A stretch of DNA of 64,000 bases from Saccharina japonica. Taxonomy: Eukaryota; Sar; Phaeophyceae; Laminariales; Laminariaceae. Under the pieces are notes generated by a model. That model was not told the DNA's origin. It did no database searches and saw nothing but the letters and a program-made list of their open reading frames with translations. Below, piece after piece: positions 1-11,207 of this stretch. Both the position numbers and the translations under genes were made by a program. Location: NCBI GenBank assembly GCA_008828725.1, contig MEHQ01002099.1, positions 1 through 64,000 on the forward strand. Reading direction: 5' to 3'. Within the stretch, counting starts at the first letter, position 1. The number at the start of each line of letters is the position of its first letter.

Positions 1-1488
1 AACCGATTCTTAAAACGGAATATTCCCAACTTTTGGAAAAGCCCGAAAAAGGCAATTCTCAGGCCGATGTTGGGACAAGGTCGGCTTGAGAAAAACTCAG
101 GCGAATGTTAGTTCGAAGCGGCGAGATTTCGAGTCCTCGACAGACATGGATCGACGAAACCAACGACTGCGTCATGAATTCTGAACGCGGTGCGCTCGTT
201 ACGGGCTCCGACCCATCCTAGGGTCACCGTGTTCACACGATGGCCGGTGATATGTGGCGGGCGCTGGCCGGGCGTCTGATAAACAAACAATTGGCTGCTG
301 GTGTGCATAAAACAGATGATAACATTTCTTGATCCGTCTCAAATGGCAAAAAATAGTCTTTTTTTCGGGTTTGGGAGAAGAGCGTAGGACGCCGCCGGCA
401 ATCTCTCGCCTCCTAGACCATGGATCCACCTTATACCTTCGAGGCCGTCATCTACACTCGTTGGCCTTGCCCGACCCGAAGCGGGTTGGCCGTGGGCTCA
501 GTCTATGTCGAGATCGAAGGTCTATCGTCGCACGAGCTGATTTTTATCAGGGTGTTGACGATTTGCAACCAGAAAAGGCAAATTGCGCCGCCTGCAGCCG
601 TTTGAAAAAAAATAAGAAAAAAATCAAACATTTTTCCCTTTTTTCCCACAGCGGCGGTACGAGCGGATCTTCAGCCTGAAAATTCCAGGCAAATATTTCA
701 AAGATCGATTTCCAACTTTGCTTTCCCATTGGCATAGGTCTTAGACCCTCCTGGATTCAGCCTGACGTCTCACAAACGGTGAATATGCTTGACCCACATT
801 CTGAGTCTAAAGGCAACACTATCTCAAAATTGTTAGCGCGTTTTCCATAGCAAGCTTGTTCTGGAAAAATCTGGCGGTGATCTTAGGAATTCAAACTTTT
901 TAGGGTAACTTTGCTTTCCCATTGGCATAGGTCTTATGCTTGTATATAGCTGGTTGCGCTGAAGGATGTGTGCTGCACTGCACCGAAGGAGGGGGGGGGT
1001 CACGGAAAACGTTCAAGACTGCTCAATGTCGGAATGAAACGGTGTGAAAACACGTACGTCTACATGAGTATCCACGTTTAGGTCCCCTACAACACTTCAA
1101 TACGGCGACAAAAAACGGTTTGCACACATCCACCCCTATTTAAGCATCGATTTTCAGGTCCCCTGCGCTATAGTGACAAAGACGCAATGCCAGGCGGAGC
1201 CTTCCCCTGTTGTCAAAACGACGGTGGTACGAGTACGGTACGCGACACCACTTAAGACAGCACTTGAGACACTCTTACTTTAGGTCAGGCTAATTTTTTT
1301 GTACGTACGAGAGGCAGGGTGCATCCTACACCAATACTCCATTTCAGTATAAGTTATTGTTTTTATCGTGTTTCATGCAAACACCGAGCCAGTAAATCGT
1401 AAATCCCTTTTTCTTAAGAGCTGTCGCAGACAGTCGTAAAATAAATCACGGCAAAGCAATGAGAAATCGCAGGTGTGAGATGCCTACT
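1..1488. other. Left-edge stretch, presumed HMG-CoA lyase intron or 3' region
   Basis: No exon with the expected GGCPYA motif found. A 28-bp direct repeat (CTTTGCTTTCCCATTGGCAT onward) occurs at about 717 and 908. Other open frames are unrecognised. Confidence 0.5.
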
Positions 1489-1606
1489 AGTAATATTACG
1501 GGGGACCTATGAGTAAATAGGACCTGCGGCACATACAAAAACCTATATATTTGCCTGTTTTTGCTAAAAATATTTGGTCCTATTTAATATGGCCCTCCGT
1601 AATAGT
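1489..1606. mobile_element. MITE family M1, copy 1
   Basis: TATTACGGGGGACCTATGAG to CCGTAATAGTA; immediately downstream of the HMG-CoA lyase exon 4 donor. Confidence 0.85.
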
Positions 1607-1625
1607 ATACGCTGGTATATCATAC

Positions 1626-1820
1626 CTCCTCCAAGGCGACGAGGATGTTCGCTAGGGCCTGTCCGTACGTATCGTGGAAATGCGCCGCTAACTTCTCCAT
1701 AGGAACTCCTTCCAGTGCCAGGCTTTGGAGCAGAGCCAGGGTGCTTCCAGCGGTCCCCACGCCGATTGTGTCGCCCAGTGACACCGAGTAGCACCCCATG
1801 TCTAGGAGAGAGTGGGTCAC
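1626..1820 (-). CDS. HMGCL: HMG-CoA lyase exon 4
   Basis: 65 codons with SLGDTIGVGT and HFHDTYGQALAN; the two His residues correspond to the divalent-metal ligands of the family. The donor GTATGA follows the codons for ALEE, where the reading must continue into an exon not found in this window. Confidence 0.9.
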
Positions 1821-4149
1821 CTGCAGCAAAGTGAACATGAGAAGAATTGAGGTGGAATAAAATCACGAAATCGGCAGAGGTCACACGGCTGACACTTTCG
1901 GGAGATAATCCAAACCAAAGAACAGGAGGATACCAAAGCTTAAGCTTTCACAGGAACCGTGCATCGCATGGAGGGCAACATTCCATTACTTGTGTACTGG
2001 TTTCTTCACCACAGGTTTGTTCGGCTCAGGAAACACAAAACCACTTTACTCAAGCCAAAATCACGAATTTCCACTCTATACGTACCTTAGCCATTTTTGA
2101 GCGGGAAAAAGGGCTGAATCAGCCTACTCTAGAAGCAACCCACTGTTGCAAGAAAACTGAGAACGAGGGGGAAAAAAAGTGCGACCCGCGGCCTTAAGAT
2201 TTTGCAGGAGCCGTGGTGCTTCCGAGTTGGGAGACATGTCGCGGTCTCAAGCGGTGTTCGAAACGTAGTACGAAGTACAATCTTCTCTTGCTGCTCTACA
2301 ACACATGAAGGAAATTCGTACAAGAGTACAGAGCACAGATGCAAGCACAAGTACAAGGCGATATCGAACTGGGGTAACAAGGACATGTTGCGCGAGGGCG
2401 AAACAATAAACACGTCCCTTGATTCGTTGCTGCTTCTGCTGTCGCAGTGATCACAATTATCTCCGTGTGTGAGGAGCACCGGTCGAATGCAAGAGCTGTG
2501 GTGTCGGCTTTCACCGACCGCCTGCTTCAACACGCGACCCCTCCATACAATATTTCATCCTTCGGTGGAAATCGAAATGACCCAGCGCTATCCGCGCGCT
2601 GACCTTTGCGACGTCGTCTGGAGACACGTGTCCCTCGTACGGACAGCCGAGCACGCAGGAAACGTAACCCCGCACCGGTAGCCTCGCCCCCGCCGCCTTC
2701 TCCAGCAGGGGCTTAAAGCGGTCCAAGCTCTCCTCGACCGAGCAGTTGATGTTGGCACGACTGAACGACTCGGACGCTGCAGCGAACACTGCCACCTGCA
2801 AGCCGTGGGGGCAGGGTGGGGAGCGGGGAATGAGAGCACGCGATCGAACGTGATATCGACAAGTGACCGCGAGGGAGTTAATTGAGTACGTATTGCAGTA
2901 GTAAGGCGTCTCTTCTATGTGGATACTGATTTTCGACAAGTCTTCGTGTGGGCTTTGATCTCTCCATCGTAATTATACAAGCTACGTAACGGTTAGCTTT
3001 ATCCTCATTACGTACTCGTAACGTTTTTTTAGACCCTTTGATGAATTCCTCGCTGTCTCCCTGTTTGGGACTACTATTATACTGGTATGTCGCAACACTT
3101 CCTGTAACACTCGCAGTTCTCCCAAGCCGGTGATAATCGCCCTGACGACTTATCTCTCCATGTATGGCAGCTACCAGTACACCAGAAAAAGGTTGAAGAT
3201 GCCATTTTATCCAAGGCAATGATTTTTCGACAACCCTACGTGCCGTATATATGTACGACGCTCTGTAGCAATAGCCGTCAGCTCAATATCCAACGCTAGG
3301 ATACCGCCCCGAAGTCCATTAATAGCAGTATTAGGCAAAGGTTAGACAGTACGTACGTACCTCGTCTACGCCGGCCTCGATCGCTGCCTCCAGCCCTCTT
3401 AAGTTGGGCGTCAAGGCCGCGTACTTAACGCCAGGTGCTCGTCGGATCTTGGCCACCACCTCGCGGCCATCCGCCATCTGGGGAACCCATTTTGGACTGA
3501 CGAAAGATGCCGCTTCTATGGTTCCGCATCCGGCATCAGACAACCGGTCTATCAAGCCCACCTGGCGCAATCAGTGGATTCCCACCCAGCAACAAAAGAC
3601 AGTAGCAATTGGGCCGTTTCGCTTTGCGACGGTGATCGCATCATACGTCATCAGCACATCGTGATGTCATATCATATCATACGTAGGGACTGGAGGGTGT
3701 GCAATCGATGCTTGTGTGGGTTCTACGAACAGCAGCAGTACTTCGTTGCTACATATTCATATGCTCGTTCGTATCATAGCAGGTGTCGTTTGTTTGTTAG
3801 GGGTGGGCTACTATACGTAGCTTCAATCAATATCACACCAACCAGGTAGTTCCAACATCGTTTGCGTTGCAAAGTCGCCAGCGTGAGGCTAGGTAGGTCA
3901 CGCCTTATTTAGGCCCTGCAGCAGGCTCACCTTGACTGGTGTCGGCACGTCGGAAGGCTCGTTTTGGAGTCCATCTCTCGGGCCTACTTCAACCAAAGAC
4001 ACCTCCCGCGGCCAGTTTGTCCTTCGTTTGAGAGAAGAAGTCGCTTTGGGGTTAATTGCGCCGCATTTCGTGGATCGACTTGCTCTGCTTGCTGTGCCTT
4101 GGGCGTATGCTCTCTTGGACCGAAGACGGTGGCCAAGACATCGGATCAT
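1626..4149 (-). CDS. HMGCL: Hydroxymethylglutaryl-CoA lyase, four exons, 3' end missing
   Basis: Cleaves HMG-CoA to acetyl-CoA and acetoacetate (leucine catabolism and ketone-body formation, normally mitochondrial). Exons on the minus strand are 4149-3931, 3561-3361, 2795-2604 and 1820-1626, all phase 0 with GT-AG borders, giving 269 residues. The ATG at 4149 follows an in-frame TAA and opens a 45-residue Arg/Ser/Lys-rich stretch without acidic residues, as in a mitochondrial presequence. Family motifs seen are GPRDGLQN (Arg58, Asp59), SFVSPKWVPQM, GYVSC.LGCPYEG, SLGDTIG and the metal-binding H.HDTYGQALAN. The family continues for about 60-80 residues with the GGCPYA loop that carries the catalytic Cys; no matching exon was found in 1-1625, so it may lie off the left edge. 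Identification is firm; completeness is unknown. Confidence 0.93.
2604..2795 (-). CDS. HMGCL: HMG-CoA lyase exon 3
   Basis: 64 codons. It carries NINCSVEES and RGYVSCVLGCPYEG, both family-diagnostic. The acceptor TTGCAG and donor GTCAGC keep phase 0 with both neighbours. Confidence 0.9.
3361..3561 (-). CDS. HMGCL: HMG-CoA lyase exon 2
   Basis: 67 codons from an acceptor GCGCCAG to the donor GTACGT. It encodes IEAASFVSPKWVPQM, the family segment with the conserved Glu before SF, and the LTPNLRGLEAA helix. Confidence 0.9.
3931..4149 (-). CDS. HMGCL: HMG-CoA lyase exon 1 (presequence and RDGLQN motif)
   Basis: 73 codons. Basic presequence, then the strand-1 motif of the TIM barrel (EVGPRDGLQN). 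The donor follows the codons for TPVK and reads GTGAGC. Family alignment places the exon 2 start directly after TPVK. Confidence 0.9.
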
Positions 4150-4666
4150 AGCTTAGGTGCCCTTCTTCAGTGGTGTGGTAGTCACCCACCAGTCCAGCAC
4201 TGTGCGTGCGCTGTGCTGTGCTGCTGTGGAAGCGAAGATTGGATTCGACACGCGAAAAGGCGGCGTAACTACCCCTCCACCCCTCCCCATGAAAGCTCCT
4301 CGACACGAATGGTACTCCCTACCAGGTACGTAGCGTGAGAGTGTTACCAAGAAGCCCAATTTTGGCCCATCTGGGTACTGCCCACCATTGCTGCACTTGC
4401 TGGCCAGCAGCTGGACGCCTTCCTTCTACTCCACGCTATCGCTGCGGAGGTTCTCTTGTCGAGGGCTGGGAAGAAGACTCCCTGACTTCGACGTCAAAAT
4501 CGATCAGACGATTTGCCTGCGATTATATTGGCGCTCTGGATCTTCGCCTGAAACACTGCAAGAAGAGTACGACGTACTCGTAGCAGGGAGAAGGGGCAAC
4601 GGTTGATACCCAGGCGAGGGGCCACCCAGAGCATCCCGACTGCAGCAGCAGTAAATTTAACCGATC
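4150..4666. promoter_or_regulatory. Divergent intergenic region between HMG-CoA lyase and the TTL-family gene
   Basis: 517 bp separate two divergently read start codons, so both core promoters or 5' UTRs should lie here. No TATA box or other defined element stands out. Both start codons are preceded by an in-frame stop within this interval, which supports the starts chosen. Confidence 0.5.
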
Positions 4667-5095
4667 ATGAGCTGCGTGTACCGCCAGAACCCCACCGTGT
4701 CAACCATGCATTCGGCTGCAGCACCAGAACAACAGTATATTGCCCCCCCCGATCCACCGCCAGCACTCGCTGTGGAAGCAGACAAAAGCAGCAACAACAG
4801 CAGAAGAAGCGCGCAACAAGCAGGCCAAGAAGATCATTCCAAACAGTTTGGTACATCAAGGCTATCGTTTCGAGTAACAGGAGCTGCGTCGGTGGCACGC
4901 CTGGAGCCACTGCTGCTCGGTGAAGACTGGGGACACACGAAGCAGCGGATAGAGTGGTCGCGAGCTCCCGGCGGGGATGGCGGAAGCGCCGGCGGTGGTG
5001 ATCGCATCGATTTTGTGTGGGAGACGACCGTCTTGAAGCAGCAGTTGAAGGAGCATCGGAACGCCACCATATTGAACCGCCTCAGCGGAGCCCAG
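4667..5095 (+). CDS. TTL-family exon 1
   Basis: 143 codons, phase 0 at the donor GTACGC. The first 65 residues are low complexity (Ser, Gln, Ala, Pro). The fold begins near RLSFRVTGAAS and runs to RNATILNRLSGAQ. Confidence 0.8.
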
Positions 5096-8000
5096 GTACG
5101 CACGACATACTCATACATGCGTACATACGGTAGTACGTAGTACGTGCGTAGCCAAGTACCTGGTAGGGCGCAGGGAGCATTGCTTGAGAGAAGCTGACAA
5201 CTGAAAGCCGCCAGGAAGACATCAAGCAGCGCACACATCAAAACGAGATCGATCTGCTATTAATAGCAAGCGTTTGAGAGAGTGGTTGAGAGAGATCGGC
5301 CATCAACCGTGCCACAGAGTGCTATTAACCCCTTTAGGACTGTAGCCCCGATGTGGGGACAAACCACTTAAAAATTGACTGAAATAGTTATCCCTAGACA
5401 GCAGTGCAGTTCTAGAAGACCATAGTAAATAGGACCTAAAGTTTACACAAACAACCATATATTTGCCTACTTTTACTAACAATATTTGGTCCTACTTACT
5501 ATGGCCCCCCGTAGTATGTGTAAGTGCTACATACAGCAGTAGACTACCCGGACTACCCCCCCTTGGGAGTACCAGGTTACCAGGTCTACAGCATTACTAC
5601 AGCAGTACCTGGTATGGTTTATGGCATCTTGGCGGTGTTTTTCCGGCCAACGAACGGCTGAAACTTCGGAATTGGGTTGTGGCTGGCCTCACGGCGACGC
5701 CTGTCGTTTTGCCTGGTATATATTGAAAAACAAAAAAAAAACTACAGCTGTGAGATCGAGGATTTTATCGAAACTCATCGTTGCAAGCTGAAGTGTGATA
5801 TCATGATACTTCGATCGCGCGAACTACGGATTTTGAGGGGAACAAAATCTGACATATGTGGAACTCAAGGGAGGTCACATATGTACTTCCTGAGTATGTA
5901 CCAGGAATAGTACGGTAGTATTACATACCTGGTACCTGGTAGACTCTATCGCGCCAAGATACTATTAATATCAGTGATACGTATCTACTTCCTGTAGTAT
6001 TCACATTATCAGTAAGGAATAGTAGCTTCCACAACAAGTCGATACCCCCGCGCCACCGACTTATCTGTTGTTCTGTTGTGATTCCAAACCTACCGCATGG
6101 CCGCTCTCGCGTGTTTGCGCGCTCGCTCGGCAGGTGTTGGAAGACAAGGCCAACCTAGCCCTCCTCCAGCGGCTCATGACAGCGCCCACCCTCGAGTCCT
6201 ACGTTGCCAAAGGTCGGACGGAGGTCACTCGGTGGGCACAGCTGCACTACCAAACCCACGCCGACGCGCTCCCTTCATCCTACCTTAAAGAGAACCTTAG
6301 AGATAACCTTAAAGAGAACCTTAAAAAGAAACTTAAAGAGGACCTTGAAGAGGACCTTAAAGAGGGCCTTAAAGAGGAGGAGCGGGGTCAAGAGGTGCCT
6401 CAGCAAGGCGGCAGGGCGGCCACCCTCAAGGACGGTGGTGGCGGTGGGACAGGCGGGGGTGATTGGTGGTGCGTGAAAGCTGCTGGGGGTAACGGCGGGA
6501 TGGACATTTGGGTGCTGCACGAGGGAAACTGGAGAGCTGTGACGCAGAAGTTGCGCGACGGCGAAAGCTACGTGATTCAGGTATGCCGCGCGCGCGGGGG
6601 GCGGGGGGCGGGGGGGGGTACTCATGTCATGCATGGCCGTAGTCGTATGACTGTAGACCCTCGCATCCCTACAATGCCGGGATGGAGCACGTCGGGTTTT
6701 TGTCGAGCAGGCAGACTTTGCTTGCACCAAGCGCGAAGCGGCGTGAGATGTTTGGCGAGTCGCCCGAAGAGTGAGCTGCATCCTACTGCAGCAGGGGGGG
6801 GGGGCAGGGCACGCACTGCTATGTGCCGCTCACTGGCAGATCGGAGATTTGATATTTGTTCGGTGATGCGTTTTTTGTCTTGACAGCTAAAGTTTGAAAA
6901 CGGATCCAGCAGCAGAAAACCGCGCAGGCGCGGGGTGGGGGGGGGAGAGTTGCAACGACTTGTCCGTAGGAGGTGGTTCACCATGTTACAGGTTTTCCTC
7001 TATACTATTAGTAAGTTAAAACGGACCTGAGACAAAAGTGTAGGTTTAACCTGATAATGGGTAATCCTATGGCTCAGGTTTACATCGAAACACTGACTAT
7101 TGTAAAAACAAACGACAAGGCATGCCTTATAGGGCACATGCCTTATTGGATAAGGCACATTCCTCATTGGACAAGGCATGCCTTACAGAGCACATGCCTT
7201 ATCGGATAAGGCATGCCTTATTGGACAAGGCATGCCTTATAGGTCATGTGCCTTATTGGATAAGGCATGCCTTATAGGGCATGTGCCTTTTTGGACAAGG
7301 CCTGCCATCTAGGGCACATGCCTTATTGGACAAGGCATGCCTTATAGGGCATGTGCCTTAATGGATAAAGCACGCCTTATTGGACAAGGCCTGCCTTATA
7401 GGGCACATGCCTTATTGGGCGGTTTCTCAGTTGAGAAGCCGCGGCAGTCACAAATAGTAAGCATTTGCCTCATAAAGCAAAAAAAGTGCCACCCCCATCG
7501 TAGCCCCCATCTATTACACGTGTGACACGGTACAACATAATTCACTGAAAGGGTTACTAACCTTGCGGTTCCTTCCGGCTCGCTTTTCGCTTCTATTTTG
7601 TGTTCCACCAGCGGTACGTGGCGAGGCCGCTGCTCTGGCGAGGACGGAAATTTCACTTCCGGACCTACGTCGCCGTGCGTGCAGACATGTCGGCGTGGCT
7701 GTACCGCACCGCCTACATACTGTGCGCCAGCAAGCCTTACTCGCTGGGGGGCGGTGGGGGGGAGGCTACAGCCGAGGGGGTGCAGGCGGGCTTGACCGAT
7801 GAGCTGATGCACATTAGCAACCTCGCGGTGAACAAGCACACAGAAGGTCACCCGGGGCAGGTTAGTCTGATAGACCCGTTGAGATCAGTCCAATAGATCC
7901 GTTGAAACGCGTTGATAGTATATACCCCTGGTAGGTACGGTGTTTAGCTGCAGTAATACTTGATGCTACTGCGAAAACGACCCAGTTCTTATCTCCAAGT

Positions 8001-11000
8001 CGTTTGTCCACGAAATTTGGGTGTTTTGGAGGGGGTGACGCTGCAAGCCCTTTCGACTTATCACAATGACAACGAGAACGCCTCCAACAGCCTTGCAAGG
8101 TTTCCACGACACATGTGCGGGTTCAAGTCCAATCAACTAACCAAGTACTGCTACAATGCTGTGAACCACTCTGATTAAGAACTATTACAATGTACGTATA
8201 CGTATAGCTTACTTCTACCAAGCACTCGTATATACCACAATGCTGTAGCTCACTCCAGTCAAGTATTTCTACTGTAAATATTCCGTACGCAGCTTACTCC
8301 AGAGGGGTTCCCCCGCATGAAACCGCCATCGCACAGGTACCGTGCAACATCCCCAAAGAGTATCCGGCGTTGTGGCCACAAATGTTGGAGCTGGTGCGAT
8401 CTCTTGTTGAGGCTTCCGGGACCTTCATGCAGCACCAGACCAGCGTGGGCCACTTCGAGTTTTTGGGATTGGACATTATCGCGGACGATGCAGGCGGAGT
8501 CTGGCTAATGGAGGGTGAGATGTGTTGGTGCACTAGTTCATACCTGGTAGACCCTTTTGCGGCAAGAGAGGCATGCTGATGATAATAGACGTTTGATGCA
8601 TTATCCCGTACCCTGGTACACTGGAGAGGCTGGCTGGTGATATGGATGTGTGGTGCCGTATCCCATACACTAGAGAGACCTGCTGGTGATACACGAATCA
8701 TATGTTCGGTGCATTACGCCATATAGACCTTTTCACAGTACGAGGGGCCTGCTGATGACAATAGATGTGTGGTGCTTTATCCCATACCAAGCATACTGGA
8801 AAGGCTGGCTGGTGATATACATGTTGGGTGCCGTATCTCATGCAGTAGAGAGGCCTGCTGTCGGTGTACGAAGCAGATGTTAGGTGCCTTATCCTGTATA
8901 GGCATTGGAGAGGCCTGCGGGCAAGACGTTCGGTTTTTTTTCCCCATGCAACAGCCCCTTCTGCAAGATACATGGTGTAGTACGAGAAGCCTGCCGTGCT
9001 ATCGCAGCATAGGACAACTTGTAGCCGTTGTTAGCGGGCACGGTTTCCGAGCTCCAGCTATACGAAGTGTACGAGTATGCTATCGTACAGCATTTTTATT
9101 TTTCTCCTGAGGTATTCGTCCGCTCCAGAGTTATTGGAGCCTGTACCACGGGCTACATTTTTGGCGGTGAGCTAATATGATAACAACAGCAACAACAGTC
9201 TCCGTGCTCCGTTTAACACGCCGACGTAAATTTGGTGAGTGTACGCTGAAATGAGAAATTTGGAGCCTCCAGTCGGCGGCGATTGCATCTTACACGAAGT
9301 ACGCCTCTGTTTGCTTTGCCTTGAAATTGATTCGACAGCGAACCGGCTGCCGGGGCTGCAGAGCTCCAAGCAGAACCTCGAGGAGGAGAACAAGGTTTAC
9401 GACGGGATGATGCTCGACCTCACCCGGCTCTTGGTCCTGCCACCGCTGACTGGATGCCCCCCCGATCAGGGACTCTTTGAGGTCAGTCACAACGTCTTCT
9501 GGCTGTCTCTTATTTGTCTTGTGACTGTCTAGTGGCTATCTCGTGACTGTCTTCTGAGAGCCTTTCTTATCGGAGCCATGGATTTCTGAGATGTTCAATA
9601 TTTGTTTACGCGCGATTTTCTGTATTTTTCCATTTTTTCCATTTTTTCCCCCCAAATATCAAATATTGGCATGCGAAGCCTTCCAATCAGTTCGCCCTCT
9701 GAATAATTTCCAAACTTTGGAAAGTGTTTCGTGTTTTGCCTGTTTTTCCTGTTTTTCTTAAAAACAAATGTTGTAAATTATGGACAAAAAGTTGCTCGAA
9801 AATAATGGCCCTGACTGTGTTCTGAGACGGACATGTGCTACAGTAGGGGTACCACTTTTTTTAGCCTTCTGAGGCGAATACTTACTACTAGTACAGGTCT
9901 TCTGAACTATAAGGAAGAACTACCCAATACGTAAGCCATGCCTTATCGACCAATAAGGGCCCATATTAACGAGTACAAAATAAATTCAATTTGGAAAAAA
10001 TAAAATTAAAATACGCTTTTCATTGGTCAACACACGCACCAGCACCAAAGATTAGGATCTTGGGGTATAATCTTGGGTGGTGGTGCGGGTTCTGACCAAT
10101 GAAAAGCGGATTTTATTTTATTTTTTTCCAAATTGATTTTTTTTTTCTTCGTTAAAACGGGCCCTAAGGCATGCCTTTTCTCTGAAATACCATGAATTTG
10201 TGTGTTGACACTATTTTTTTTGGTGGCATACCTAGGCTATGGTATGGATTGTTCATTGGGATGCACTTTGTTTTTTTGTGAAGGTCAGCTGTTAGGGGTG
10301 TTAGGTGCATCCCTATAAATATCTTAAAGACCTCAATCATGGCATGCATCGTATCGCGAATACCATGTACAAGCAGCTTGTCTGGTGTGACCAACTACAC
10401 GAATACGGCGAGAGAAAATAAAGAGAGAAAGAGAGAGAGAGAGAGAGATTTGAAGCCCAGATTAGTTTCGCAGTCCATTCAAACTGTAACGCCCAACAAA
10501 AACACACGATACGACACCAGATACGCCGCTCGATCTGTAGTTCGAGTGGATGACAACATTGGGACGGCCATTGCTACTGCCCATCGATAAGTATACATTT
10601 GCAGTAGTACCTATTGTTAGCACTGATTGTGAAACTAGACTCGCACCCAGCAAAAGCAACTGGGGAGAAAGTTGAGCCGTTTACATACGTCGCCTTCTAT
10701 TAATAGGGAGGGACTGGAACAAACTCCTTTACATACGTCTTGGCCTGAAATGAGTTTAATCGCCGCTGACCACGCTTATTATTTGTTCGATCTTCCTATA
10801 TTTCGAAAGCTTCAACCTTGTCGCCCTCCCATGTATTATGTCCATCAACGATAGCAGTCGTAGTATAAATATTACGGGGGACCATAGTAAATAGGACCAA
10901 ATTCTGTTAGTAAAAATAGGTAAGTATATAGGACTTTGTGTGTACAGTAGGTCCTATTTACTAGTGTTTACTATGGTCTACTCCCCCGTAACAGTACTCA

Positions 11001-11207
11001 CTCTCCTGTGCAAACTACATAGAGTACTCGTACTCGTACTTCTCCTTTTAGAAACCAACGTTCTGTTTTCTGTTGTTTGTCTGACGGTGTCAGGAGGCCG
11101 CGGCACCATCAGTGGACGCGAAAGTGCCATCAGAGGAGACGTGGAAGAACGTCATGCGATTCGCGGCTTTCAAGCGAACCTGTGCAAGAAAAGCGTCATC
11201 CCCCTGA
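4667..11207 (+). CDS. Tubulin-tyrosine-ligase-family (TTL/TTLL) protein, six exons
   Basis: Family members ligate Tyr, Glu or Gly to tubulin tails through an ATP-grasp fold. Exons 4667-5095, 6134-6580, 7612-7860, 8337-8514, 9339-9481 and 11094-11207 join in phase to 519 codons. The N-terminal part (FRVTGAAS, IDFVWETT) matches the TTL entry segment. An LKEx-repeat stretch (about residues 193-226) interrupts exon 2. The ATP-grasp core follows: VKAAGGNGGMDIWVL (nucleotide loop), YVIQRYVARPLL, GRKFHFRTYVAV, MHISNLAVNK and GHFEFLGLDII..VWLMEANRLPGL (metal site with a Glu-x-Asn pair). The tail EETWKNVMRFAAFKR closes the protein. Whether it is a tyrosine ligase, glutamylase or glycylase cannot be told from sequence alone. 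The ATG at 4667 follows an in-frame TAA at 4658. Confidence 0.9.
5419..5517. mobile_element. MITE family M1, copy 2
   Basis: GACCATAGTAAATAGGACCT to CTTACTATGGCCCCCCGTAG; in TTL intron 1. Confidence 0.85.
5745..5840. repeat. Family Y repeat
   Basis: CAGCTGTGAGATCGAGGATT, TCGAAACTCATCGTTGC and ATACTTCGATCGCGCGAACT; related to 37467, 37877 and 51050. Confidence 0.8.
6134..6580 (+). CDS. TTL-family exon 2 with LKEx tandem repeat
   Basis: 149 codons between acceptor CGGCAG and donor GTATGC. It continues the helical segment (VLEDKANLALLQRL), carries an in-frame 12-bp tandem repeat at about 6283-6382, then a Gly-rich linker and the ATP-binding WWCVKAAGGNGG segment. Confidence 0.88.
6283..6382 (+). 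repeat. In-frame 12-bp tandem repeat (LKEx) in the TTL-family exon
   Basis: About eight imperfect units of a 12-bp motif close to AACCTTAAAGAG. They encode Leu-Lys-Glu-Asn/Asp/Gly tetrapeptides, that is, a charged helix inserted before the ATP-grasp core. Confidence 0.9.
6618..6797 (-). mobile_element. Dispersed repeat family X, copy in TTL intron 2
   Basis: Matches, in the opposite orientation, the repeat at 21855-22165. The shared core includes CTCGCATCCCTACAATGCC and a CATGCATGGCCGTAGTCGTA end beside a G- or C-run. Confidence 0.75.
7117..7425. repeat. Palindromic minisatellite (AAGGCATGCCTTAT) in TTL intron 2
   Basis: Roughly nine units of 17-37 bp built from GCATGCCTTATAGGGCACAT and TTGGACAAGG. 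Each unit contains the self-complementary core AAGGCATGCCTT. Confidence 0.9.
7612..7860 (+). CDS. TTL-family exon 3 (ATP-grasp core)
   Basis: 83 codons, phase 0 at both ends (acceptor CACCAG, donor GTTAGT). RYVARPLL and GRKFHFRTYVAV match the family block QRYIxxPLLxxGRKFDLRxYV; MHISNLAVNK matches the MHLTNYxxNK block. Confidence 0.92.
8337..8514 (+). CDS. TTL-family exon 4 (metal-binding block)
   Basis: 59 codons plus one base. HFEFLGLDIIADDAGGVWLME matches the family FExFGxDfxxDxxxxxWLxE block. The donor is GTGAGA; the split codon with exon 5 gives Ala before Asn-Arg-Leu-Pro-Gly. Confidence 0.92.
8515..8925. repeat. Degenerate minisatellite in TTL intron 4
   Basis: About seven diverged units of 50-70 bp built around GATGTGTGGTGCCGTATCCC, a variable stretch, then AGAGAGGCCTGCTGGTGATA. 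The array begins directly at the exon 4 donor. Confidence 0.75.
9339..9481 (+). CDS. TTL-family exon 5
   Basis: Begins with the split codon and NRLPGLQSSK, the family N.xPGL block. It ends in phase 0 after GLFE at donor GTCAGT. Length is 143 bp, consistent with the single base carried over from exon 4. Confidence 0.88.
9954..10167. mobile_element. Foldback element FB, copy 1 (TTL intron 5)
   Basis: Long inverted repeat of 214 bp. Both ends are AGGGCCC/GGGCCCT, and the arms (ATTGGTCA..CGCACCAGCACC) pair around a short loop with AGGATCTTGGGG. Flanks fit a TA or TAA target. No coding capacity; non-autonomous DNA-element architecture. Confidence 0.85.
10868..10993. mobile_element. MITE family M1, copy 3
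   Basis: Foldback of about 126 bp with intact ends TTACGGGGGACCATAGTAAA and its complement. Located in TTL intron 5, about 100 bp before exon 6. Confidence 0.9.
11094..11207 (+). CDS. TTL-family exon 6 and stop
   Basis: 37 codons plus TGA. The acceptor GTGTCAG joins phase 0 to GLFE. EETWKNVMRFAAFKRTCARK resembles the C-terminal helix of TTL proteins. The stop codon falls in the first unit of a minisatellite. Confidence 0.78.
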   Translation, partial: EAAAPSVDAKVPSEETWKNVMRFAAFKRTCARKASSP

